DNA from: Candidatus Methanofastidiosum methylothiophilum
Lineage (GTDB): Archaea; Methanobacteriota_B; Thermococci; Methanofastidiosales; Methanofastidiosaceae
Length of the DNA: 10,089 nucleotides
NCBI GenBank assembly: GCA_001587675.1
Contig: LNGD01000052.1
Span: forward strand, 1 to 10,089
Direction: 5' to 3'
Shown: positions 1-5,573 of the stretch, piece after piece
Layout of the letters: each line of letters starts with the position of its first letter
How positions within the stretch are numbered: position 1 is the first letter of the stretch
Made by a program: the position numbers and the translations under genes
Notes under the pieces: generated by a model
Databases searched by the model: none
Told to the model about the DNA's origin: nothing
What the model saw: the letters and a program-made list of their open reading frames with translations, nothing else

Positions 1-541
1 TTACATCGATAGGAGTAAGTTTATTTCTTTCTTCATCCCACTCCTCATAAAAGGTATAAGGTTTTTCAAACTTAATGTTTCTCTTGTCGCTCCCACACCA
101 TGGGCATACGCTCTTTGCTGCTTTATCCATAGCTTCTTTAATGACGAGTTCTCTGCTTTTTAATCTCTCAGTTGCTTTGGAAAGCTGTTCTTTAAAGTGC
201 TCTCTTTGTGCATCATCAAGTTTTAATTTTCCACAGTCTCTACATACAGCTTTCAAAATTTTATATACGTCTTTAGCATGACCAACATGTATTACTGGTC
301 TTGCAAGTTCTATATGACCAAAGTGTCCTGGGCAGTCCCCAAATTTCTGACCGCATGTCTTACATTTCAAACCTGGATCAATAACACCGAGTCTCTGGTC
401 CATTAGACCCTTTTCTATAGGATACCCATCATCATCGTAAGTATCAGCAGTGATTACTCTAAGTACTGACATCTTTCTAACATCTTCAGGAGATAATATA
501 CCAAACTGAATTTTATCTATGACTTTTGGTACTTTAAACAT
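1..541 (-). CDS. rpoA1: DNA-directed RNA polymerase subunit A' (N-terminal part, runs off left edge)
   Basis: This open frame starts at an ATG (539-541) and stays open to the window edge, giving 180 N-terminal residues. I translated it by hand. It begins MFKVPKVIDKIQFGILSPED, typical of the A'/Rpb1 clamp. Two zinc sites are visible: C60-x2-C63-x6-C70-x2-H73 and C100-x2-C103 with C146-x2-C149. The first is the standard clamp-head zinc site of Rpb1/A'. The product is the N-terminal part of the largest catalytic-core subunit, which in archaea is divided into A' and A''. The gene starts 5 bases after the rpoB stop. The rpoB TGA lies in GCGTGAT, which partly matches an archaeal Shine-Dalgarno, so translation is probably coupled to rpoB. 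The catalytic aspartates lie beyond the window. The identity is secure. Confidence 0.95.
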   Translation of the reverse strand, partial: MFKVPKVIDKIQFGILSPEDVRKMSVLRVITADTYDDDGYPIEKGLMDQRLGVIDPGLKCKTCGQKFGDCPGHFGHIELARPVIHVGHAKDVYKILKAVCRDCGKLKLDDAQREHFKEQLSKATERLKSRELVIKEAMDKAAKSVCPWCGSDKRNIKFEKPYTFYEEWDEERNKLTPIDV

Positions 542-546
542 TATAA

Positions 547-3500
547 TCACGCCCTATCCCTAAGTCTTAATTTTGGATCAACACACATTGACTTTAACTC
601 CTCTAAAAGAAGCTTGAAAGCATAAGACATCTCAACAGGATAAATGTCAGTTTCTTCTTCACATATTGGGCAGTATTCTCTGTTCCTCAATTTATCATAT
701 ACTGCCAATGAACCACATTTCCCACAGACTAGAACATCTGCCTTATCTGATGCATCAAGTAACCTCTCTTTCAATAACAAGCTTGTTCCATGACCAACAA
801 GACAATCTCTTTCCATCTCACCAAATCTAAGACCACCTTCTCTAGCTTTACCTTCAGTTGGCTGTCTTGTCAACATCTGCCTTGGACCACGAGATCTAGC
901 ATGTATTTTATCTGCAACCATGTGGTGTAGTTTCTGATAATAACAGACGCCAACGAATATGTCCGCTTCGATTATCTCTCCAGTAATTCCATTGTAAAGT
1001 CTCTCTCTTCCAGTATTTTTGAATCCAAACTCTTGTAGTACTGCTCTTATATCTGCCTCTTTTTCTCCAGCAAATAATGTTGCGTCAATGGTCCTTGCTT
1101 TTAATGAGCCTGCTTTGCCAGCAATCATTTCTAAAATTTGACCGACTGTTTTTCTTGAGGGAATTGCATGTGGATTTATGATTAGATCAGGTGTTATCCC
1201 ATATTCATTAAATGGCATATCCTTCTGAGGGCATAGTAATCCTAATACCCCTTTTTGACCATGTCTTGATGCAAACTTGTCTCCAAGCTCAGGAATTCTC
1301 TCATCTCTAGCTTTGATTTTAACAAGCTTGTTACCATCTTCAGTTTCAGTCAATAATACTAAATCAATGATTCCTTTTTCTGAAGGTCTTACTCCTATAG
1401 AAGTCTCTCTTCGCCCTTCTATGGCTGTACCGAATTCATCAAGCTCTTCCAAGAATCTTGGTGGACTTGTTCTTCCAATTAATACATCTCCACCTTTTAC
1501 TCTTGACTCTGGTCTTATGAATCCGTCAATGTCAAGATTTTCATAAGCATCTGGGCCTCTGTAACCGCTAACAGATTCATCTGGCAATTCAAATTTATCC
1601 TGTTGACCTCCGGGGTATCTTCTCTCATCAGAATCATATGTTCTAAAGAAAGTAGTCCTTCCAAGGCCTCTGTCAACTGAGCCTTTATTTATAATAAGTG
1701 CATCTTCTATGTTATAGCCTAAGTATGAAAGAACAGCAACCACAAAGTTTTGTCCAGCAGGTCTGTTATTAAATCCAACTGCGTCCATAATTTTAGTCTT
1801 AACTATGGGCATCTGTGGGTAGTACATCAAGTGCCCTCTTGTTTCAACTTTAAGTTTAAAGTTAGATTGTGAGAATCCAAGACTCTGTTTTCCCATTCCC
1901 GCACCGTAAGAATTTCTTGGTGCGGCGTTGTGTTCTGCAAATGGTACGATTGAAGCACATACACCAAGAATTGATGGCGGGTATATCTCAAGATGTGTAT
2001 GTTCAGGAGTCAAATCATTCTCATATAATGCAATAAGAGTATTCTCTTCTTCCTCAGCGTCCAAATATTCAATTATTCCTTCTGTTACTAAATCTGACCA
2101 CGATTTCTCTCTTTTTTCAATTGCTTTAACGTGGTCTTGTGTTAACAATGATTTTCCATTTTCAACGATTATCAAAGGTCTTCGAACTCTTCCTGGATCG
2201 CAGTTAATGTGGATTTCATTAGTCATTCCATAGTAAACAATGTTTACTTCGTTGTCTATCTTGCCTTTTCTTCTATCCTTTCTTACAGTTTCAGTAAAGG
2301 ATTTTCCATCTCTTACAAATCCGATTAAGTTACCATTTAGGTAAATATAAGTCATTGCCTTAAGACCTGCTGCATCTGTAATCTGCTCGAGACCTAAAGA
2401 GAATAAATAGTTTTGAACGTCAATTTCATTTGAACCTATAGAAATGTATGACATTAAAGCCATGTTTTTTACAAGACCGCAGTTTGGACCTTCTGGTGTC
2501 TCACTCGGACAAATTCTGCCCCAATGAGTTGGGTGAAGATCTCTTGCTTCAAAGTGAGGCTGAGTTCTCGAAAGTGGTGAAAGAACTCTTCTTAAATGTG
2601 AGAATCTAGACATGAAGTTTGTATCGTCCATAAGCTGACTTATACCCATTCTACCGCCAGGCCAAGTTCCAGTGGCCATTGCATATCGGACTCTTTCTGT
2701 CAAAACGTCGGCTCTTACAGATTTCTTTACAAAGTCACCTTCGTTACCTTCTTCAAATCTTCCTCTAGCGTATGTCCTCTCAAGCTGGTATTTTATATCT
2801 CTTGTAAGCTGAACGAATGATAATCGGAATAAATTTTCTAATAAATCTCCTGCTAATTTTAATCTCTTATTAGCATAATGATCTTTATCGTCAGATTCCC
2901 TCTTTCCCAACGATAATTCAATGACCCTGTTAGCCATTATACCAAGATAATACGCCTTTCTCAACCTGTCGGCTTCTTCAGTACCGATATGTGGCAAAAG
3001 GTATTTATCTAATGCCATCTCCGCTCTTTTTATTCTATACTCCTTCTGCTGCCCCATTGCAAGTCTCTTTCCAAGATAATCCATTGCAAGTTCCTTGTCA
3101 GTGATTTCCATTGACTCCTCTAGATTATCCAACAATTCTTTCTGAACATCCTTTTCAGAAGAAACTGCATTTACTATATCGATATCCTTAACAAGTCCTA
3201 AGGATTTCATTAATGTAACAAACGGCATCTTTCCTGGAAGAGATGGGAAGGAAACCCTTAGCAATCCATCTTTTTTTCTTTCGACTGTGACTAATGCTCT
3301 AAATCCACTTCGCGTGGAGAAAACCTTTGCAATTGCTACAGCCAATCTTTCATCGATTTCGACTAATATCCTATTTGGTGCTAAATCTTCTATAGCAACT
3401 ACTACTCTTTCTGCGCCGTTAATAATGAAGTAGCCACCTGGATCTCTTGGATCTTCTCCTTTATCAATTAACTCTTCTTTACTTAGTCCATAAAGACTAC

Positions 3501-3861
3501 ATGCCTTTGATTTTAGCATAATGGGAAGCTTACCTATTTCAACTTCAACAGGTTCCCTTTCCTTTTCTTCTATTACAGGTATAAACTCAAGATAAAGAGG
3601 TACGACATAGGAAAGACTTCTAAGTCTTGCTTCCTGAGGGAAAAAGTCCCTTTTAGAACCGTCTGCTTCCTTATATACTGGCTCGCCTGCCCTTATTTTA
3701 CCAAACTTAACATAAAATCCTTCAATATCAGTTTCAATTTTAGCTTGCTCGTTGATAACTTCCTGAAGTCTTCTTTCAACAAAATCGTTAAAAGAGTCAA
3801 GATGCTGTCTTACGAAACCTTTCTCATTAAAAAATGATTCAATAACTGTCCATCTTTCCAA
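547..3861 (-). CDS. rpoB: DNA-directed RNA polymerase subunit B, unsplit (1104 aa)
   Basis: This is the second-largest RNA polymerase subunit (Rpb2/bacterial beta homologue), forming one wall of the active-site cleft. The chain is continuous from the protrusion/lobe region to the C-terminal clamp. It is therefore the fused form, not the B''+B' pair found in most classical methanogens. Conserved landmarks are the PEGPNCGLVKNMAL segment in the fork region, GDKFASRHGQKG near residues 860-871, NPHAIPSRKTVGQILEM near 896-912, and a C-terminal zinc site C1046-x2-C1049 with C1064-x2-C1067. The start is TTG (3859-3861), chosen because AGAGGTGAT lies just upstream and the N-terminus MERWTVIESFF fits the family. 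It begins 12 bases after rpoH, whose TAG stop forms part of that Shine-Dalgarno. It ends 5 bases before rpoA1. Confidence 0.97.
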   Translation of the reverse strand: MERWTVIESFFNEKGFVRQHLDSFNDFVERRLQEVINEQAKIETDIEGFYVKFGKIRAGEPVYKEADGSKRDFFPQEARLRSLSYVVPLYLEFIPVIEEKEREPVEVEIGKLPIMLKSKACSLYGLSKEELIDKGEDPRDPGGYFIINGAERVVVAIEDLAPNRILVEIDERLAVAIAKVFSTRSGFRALVTVERKKDGLLRVSFPSLPGKMPFVTLMKSLGLVKDIDIVNAVSSEKDVQKELLDNLEESMEITDKELAMDYLGKRLAMGQQKEYRIKRAEMALDKYLLPHIGTEEADRLRKAYYLGIMANRVIELSLGKRESDDKDHYANKRLKLAGDLLENLFRLSFVQLTRDIKYQLERTYARGRFEEGNEGDFVKKSVRADVLTERVRYAMATGTWPGGRMGISQLMDDTNFMSRFSHLRRVLSPLSRTQPHFEARDLHPTHWGRICPSETPEGPNCGLVKNMALMSYISIGSNEIDVQNYLFSLGLEQITDAAGLKAMTYIYLNGNLIGFVRDGKSFTETVRKDRRKGKIDNEVNIVYYGMTNEIHINCDPGRVRRPLIIVENGKSLLTQDHVKAIEKREKSWSDLVTEGIIEYLDAEEEENTLIALYENDLTPEHTHLEIYPPSILGVCASIVPFAEHNAAPRNSYGAGMGKQSLGFSQSNFKLKVETRGHLMYYPQMPIVKTKIMDAVGFNNRPAGQNFVVAVLSYLGYNIEDALIINKGSVDRGLGRTTFFRTYDSDERRYPGGQQDKFELPDESVSGYRGPDAYENLDIDGFIRPESRVKGGDVLIGRTSPPRFLEELDEFGTAIEGRRETSIGVRPSEKGIIDLVLLTETEDGNKLVKIKARDERIPELGDKFASRHGQKGVLGLLCPQKDMPFNEYGITPDLIINPHAIPSRKTVGQILEMIAGKAGSLKARTIDATLFAGEKEADIRAVLQEFGFKNTGRERLYNGITGEIIEADIFVGVCYYQKLHHMVADKIHARSRGPRQMLTRQPTEGKAREGGLRFGEMERDCLVGHGTSLLLKERLLDASDKADVLVCGKCGSLAVYDKLRNREYCPICEEETDIYPVEMSYAFKLLLEELKSMCVDPKLRLRDRA

Positions 3862-3873
3862 CTAATATCACCT

Positions 3874-4185
3874 CTAGTCTTCCCCAGAATCCTCTTCGAC
3901 TATTTCTTCAAGCATTTCTTCGTCCAATGCTTTCTTAGATTCTTCACCTATAACATATCTGTAAAAAATACTCTTACCTGCAGGAGAATAGTCTCTTACA
4001 ATTTTAATTATATCCCCCGGTTTCGCACCAATTATCTTTACAACTGGATCGGATTCCAGAATGAGGGGAAGTTTATCATAAGTAACATTATATTTCTGTA
4101 GAAGTTGATTTGACTCTTCTTCAGTTAGAATAGTATGCTGAGGAACAAACTCATTATCCATTATATTAATCTTCTTTTTCGTCAT
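3874..4185 (-). CDS. rpoH: DNA-directed RNA polymerase subunit H (Rpb5 C-terminal domain homologue)
   Basis: This small subunit matches the C-terminal domain of eukaryotic Rpb5, which sits on the lower jaw of RNA polymerase. The core from about residue 12 to 79 follows the family pattern: FVPQHTILTEEE, then YNVTYDKLPLI, SDPVVKIIGAKPGDIIKI and a final IFYRYVIGEE. The total is 103 residues, longer than the roughly 80 usual for archaeal RpoH. The excess is a short basic N-terminus and an acidic C-terminal tail of about 24 residues ending EEDSGED. The ATG at 4183-4185 is preceded by AAGGAGAGGTAAT, a strong Shine-Dalgarno at normal spacing. An internal ATG at residue 9 has no comparable site. It is the first protein gene of the rpoH-rpoB-rpoA1 operon, 21 bases downstream of tRNA-Lys. 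Confidence 0.95.
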   Translation of the reverse strand: MTKKKINIMDNEFVPQHTILTEEESNQLLQKYNVTYDKLPLILESDPVVKIIGAKPGDIIKIVRDYSPAGKSIFYRYVIGEESKKALDEEMLEEIVEEDSGED

Positions 4186-4206
4186 ATTACCTCTCCTTGG
4201 TTGTGA

Positions 4207-4281
4207 CGGGCTCGAGGGGATTTGAACCCCCGACTCCCGGCTTAAAAGGCCGGTGCTCTAGCCAGACTGAGCTACGAGCCC
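4207..4281 (-). tRNA. tRNA-Lys(UUU)
   Basis: Read on the minus strand, the cloverleaf closes fully. The acceptor GGGCTCG pairs with CGAGCCC. The anticodon stem CCGGC/GCCGG carries the loop CTTTTAA, giving anticodon TTT. The T-loop is TTCAAAT on a GGGGG/CCCCT-type stem. The discriminator is G, and CCA is not encoded (the next bases are TCA), so CCA must be added by the nucleotidyltransferase. No intron is visible. The gene lies on the same strand as rpoH, only 21 bases upstream, with no terminator between them. Processing of this tRNA may therefore create the 5' end of the RNA polymerase mRNA. Confidence 0.96.
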
Positions 4282-4319
4282 GTGTAAAAGGAGTTTTTTT
4301 TACAAAAAGCCTCTTCAGG

Positions 4320-4371
4320 GTGCAGATTTCAGCTTTTCGATTTGAAAATGGAGTGCTATTTAAGCTTTTCG
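4320..4371. repeat. Imperfect direct repeat of a promoter-like element upstream of tRNA-Lys
   Basis: Read on the minus strand, CGAAAAGCTTAAATAGCAC (4371-4353) recurs as CGAAAAGCTGAAATCTGCAC (4339-4320). The two copies share CGAAAAGCT, AAAT and GCAC. They start about 32 bases apart, close to three helical turns. The upstream copy contains an intact box A (CTTAAATA). The downstream copy has lost it (CTGAAATC). This could be a duplicated promoter with one decayed copy, or a pair of regulator sites. Confidence 0.55.
4357..4364 (-). promoter_or_regulatory. Box A (TATA) and BRE, probable promoter of tRNA-Lys / rpoHBA1
   Basis: On the minus strand CTTAAATA is preceded by the purine-rich CGAAAAG, the usual BRE-box A arrangement. 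Almost the same string, GGAAAGGCTTAAATA, precedes tRNA-Asp, which supports both calls. Transcription would start about 25 bases downstream, near 4335, leaving a leader of about 55 bases before tRNA-Lys. That is longer than usual for a tRNA. No convincing closer box A was seen; GCTTTTTGTAAAA at about 4310-4298 is only a weak alternative. Confidence 0.5.
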
Positions 4372-4451
4372 GTGATGCCCTGAAGACAATTACAAGAATT
4401 TTATCACCTTATTTTTATTAATGGCGAGCAGGCCTATTATTATGATTATAG

Positions 4452-4526
4452 CGCCCGAGTCGGGATTTGAACCCGAGTCACAGGAGTGACAGTCCTGGAT
4501 GATGGGCCGGGCTACACCACTCGGGC
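4452..4526 (-). tRNA. tRNA-Asp(GUC)
   Basis: On the minus strand the acceptor GCCCGAG pairs with CTCGGGC. The anticodon stem CAGGA/TCCTG holds the loop CTGTCAC, giving anticodon GTC. The T-arm is TCGGG-TTCAAAT-CCCGA. The D-arm GTGTAGCCCGGCCCATCAT matches archaeal tRNA-Asp. The discriminator is G, and CCA is not encoded. It has its own box A upstream (4559-4566). It lies 170 bases upstream of tRNA-Lys on the same strand, with a separate promoter-like element between them. Confidence 0.96.
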
Positions 4527-4558
4527 ATAATAATGCTATTCCATCAATACAAAATCGA

Positions 4559-4566
4559 TATTTAAG
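4559..4566 (-). promoter_or_regulatory. Box A (TATA) and BRE of tRNA-Asp
   Basis: On the minus strand CTTAAATA preceded by GGAAAGG lies 32 bases upstream of the mature tRNA-Asp 5' end. This is the normal distance for an archaeal tRNA promoter with a short leader. The string GAAAGGCTTAAATA is nearly identical to the element upstream of tRNA-Lys. Confidence 0.7.
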
Positions 4567-4593
4567 CCTTTCCTTTATTTGTTACAGAAACTC

Positions 4594-4611
4594 TTTTAAA
4601 ATATTTATAAA
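4594..4611 (+). promoter_or_regulatory. Overlapping box A candidates for the L13e-like gene
   Basis: TTTTAAAA (4594-4601) and TTTATAAA (4604-4611) lie in an AT-rich run upstream of the GTG start at 4633. With the usual distance of about 26 bases, the first predicts a start near 4624 and the second a start at about 4633, i.e. a leaderless message. The GGTGAT Shine-Dalgarno at 4624-4629 suggests that a leadered transcript exists. Together with the tRNA-Asp box A this forms a compact divergent promoter region. Confidence 0.5.
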
Positions 4612-4632
4612 TAATTTTGTAAAGGTGATTTT

Positions 4633-5136
4633 GTGAATCCAAAAGTAACGATACATGATAAAAATATTACAAGAGAGAGAAATGGCAGAGGCTTTTCTTT
4701 TGGAGAATTAAAGCAAGCTAAAATTGCTGTTGATAGAATTAATTCTCTAGGTATAATTTTAGATAAGAGAAGGAATACAGTTTATGAAAGTAATGTTACT
4801 CTTCTAAAAAATATATTAAACGATAGCATAGAAGCAAAGAAACAAAGAAAGATCGAATCGAAGAAACAAATAGAAGAAAATAAAGAAGCAAAGACTGAGA
4901 AACCAAAAAAGAAAGCAACAAAGAAAACTGCTCCAGTTAAAGTAGAAGAAGAGATTAAATCCGAAGTAGAAGAAGTAAAGGTAGAAAAAGTAGAAAAGAA
5001 AGCAGCTTCAAAGAAGAGCACGCCGAAAAAAACAAAAGCTGTAAAAGAAAAAGCAGAGGTTGAAGAAGCAAAGACTGAGAAGCCAAAAAAGAAGGCACCT
5101 GCTAAAAAAAGTTCTGCCAAAAAACAAGAAGAATAA
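4633..5136 (+). CDS. L13e-like ribosomal protein with long lysine-rich tail
   Basis: Residues 1-66 carry the eukaryotic/archaeal ribosomal protein L13e signature: GRGFSFGELKQAKI, then LGIILDKRRNTV, then ESNVTLLKNIL. This matches the family pattern of GRGF-EEL, a basic DxRR and a helix that packs on 23S/28S rRNA. The rest, about 70-167, is almost entirely Lys, Glu, Ala, Pro and Thr, with histone-H1-like KKA and PKKK motifs. An 11-residue unit EAKTEKPKKKA occurs at residues 85-95 and 145-155. The start is GTG (4633), preceded by GGTGAT at close spacing. An N-terminal L13e domain points to the large ribosomal subunit; the tail could add RNA or DNA binding. It is the only plus-strand gene in the window. 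The domain call is good; the role of the tail is unknown. Confidence 0.8.
   Translation: MNPKVTIHDKNITRERNGRGFSFGELKQAKIAVDRINSLGIILDKRRNTVYESNVTLLKNILNDSIEAKKQRKIESKKQIEENKEAKTEKPKKKATKKTAPVKVEEEIKSEVEEVKVEKVEKKAASKKSTPKKTKAVKEKAEVEEAKTEKPKKKAPAKKSSAKKQEE
4885..5097 (+). repeat. Internal 33-bp direct repeat in the lysine-rich tail
   Basis: The segments 4885-4917 and 5065-5097 both encode EAKTEKPKKKA. They differ at two of 33 bases, both silent AAA/AAG or GAA/GAG-type changes, and share the first 17 bases exactly. They lie exactly 180 bases apart. Identity at DNA level, including silent positions, suggests recent duplication or gene conversion and not only low-complexity convergence. Confidence 0.75.
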
Positions 5137-5164
5137 TCAATCTTAAAATAATTCTAACAAAGAA

Positions 5165-5203
5165 TAGAGGTTCTAAAAGAAGATCCTCTATAATATTTTT
5201 TTT
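5165..5203 (+). terminator. Hairpin plus T-run between convergent L13e-like and tfs genes
   Basis: TAGAGG (5165-5170) pairs with CCTCTA (5185-5190). An inner TTCT/AGAA pairing is possible with a short loop. On the plus strand it is followed by eight T (5196-5203). This would end the L13e-like transcript 30-70 bases after its stop. The T-run abuts the tfs stop codon (5202-5204). The same stem could also serve minus-strand transcripts leaving tfs, though no long T-run follows in that direction. Confidence 0.6.
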
Positions 5204-5522
5204 AATCGTATTCTCTCCAAGTATAATTACACTTGGTACATCTATAGAATTTAGTTGCAGGTTCGTCTCCACTTCTTGTTTGTAACATCCACCAGTAAGC
5301 TTCTCTATTATGGCACTTTTTACATTCTTCTTTAACCTTAGGCATTGTCATATTTGTATCTTCTATGATAACAATTTCATCTTCAGATTGCTTTTTGTCA
5401 GAATGTTCAAATCTACTTGATTCATCTATATCTTTCTCATAACCACATCTGCAAATGTACAAAGATTTTCCATCTTTCTTGTTAACACGTAAAAGAGTAC
5501 CGCAATTTGGACAGAATTCCAT
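5202..5522 (-). CDS. tfs: Transcription factor S (TFIIS-like RNA cleavage factor)
   Basis: TFS rescues backtracked RNA polymerase by stimulating transcript cleavage in its active site. The 106-residue protein has the expected two zinc ribbons. The N-terminal one is C4-x2-C7 with C24-x-C26. The C-terminal one is C67-x2-C70 with C95-x2-C98. The hairpin RSGDEPATKFYRC carries the catalytic pair D86-E87, followed by the family ending YTWREYD. The linker at 35-60 is acidic. The second half of the N-terminal ribbon is CRCG, one residue shorter than the usual CxxCG. The ATG start (5520-5522) has GGTGA upstream and its own TATA box. The acidic DE pair and intact C-terminal ribbon argue for an active cleavage factor and not an inhibitory paralogue. 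Confidence 0.93.
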   Translation of the reverse strand: MEFCPNCGTLLRVNKKDGKSLYICRCGYEKDIDESSRFEHSDKKQSEDEIVIIEDTNMTMPKVKEECKKCHNREAYWWMLQTRSGDEPATKFYRCTKCNYTWREYD

Positions 5523-5556
5523 TAACTGTTCACCAGAAAAAAAGGAATAAATCTCG

Positions 5557-5564
5557 TTTATAAA
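5557..5564 (-). promoter_or_regulatory. TATA box of tfs
   Basis: On the minus strand, TTTATAAA preceded by GAAACT lies in the 51-base gap between the MFS stop and the tfs start. A transcript would begin near 5535, leaving a leader of about 12 bases that contains GGTGA. This suggests tfs is transcribed separately from the padR-MFS operon upstream, although read-through cannot be excluded. Confidence 0.55.
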
Positions 5565-5573
5565 AGTTTCTAA

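Larger units (their letters stand above)
4312..4386. repeat. 9-bp inverted repeat bracketing the tRNA-Lys promoter region
   Basis: TCTTCAGGG (4312-4320) and CCCTGAAGA (4378-4386) are perfect reverse complements separated by 57 bases. They enclose the predicted box A for tRNA-Lys/rpoH and two copies of a direct repeat. On the plus strand the right arm runs straight into ACA (4386-4388), as in archaeal H/ACA guide RNAs. On the minus strand the second arm is followed by GGCTTTTT. The repeat is certain. Its function is unknown: protein-binding arms, a small RNA or a leader structure are all possible. Confidence 0.6.

Noticed and set aside
75..281. Plus-strand frame opposite rpoA1
   Set aside because: It is antisense to a well-supported RNA polymerase subunit with intact zinc motifs.
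4197..4421. Plus-strand frame with GSRGFEPPTPGLKGRCSSQTEL
   Set aside because: It is the reverse complement of tRNA-Lys read as protein, a common false call, and then runs through the promoter region.
4782..5120. Minus-strand frame rich in Phe and Ser opposite the lysine-rich tail
   Set aside because: It is the complement of Lys/Glu codons and has no Shine-Dalgarno or family features. The plus-strand frame has the L13e domain and a ribosome-binding site.
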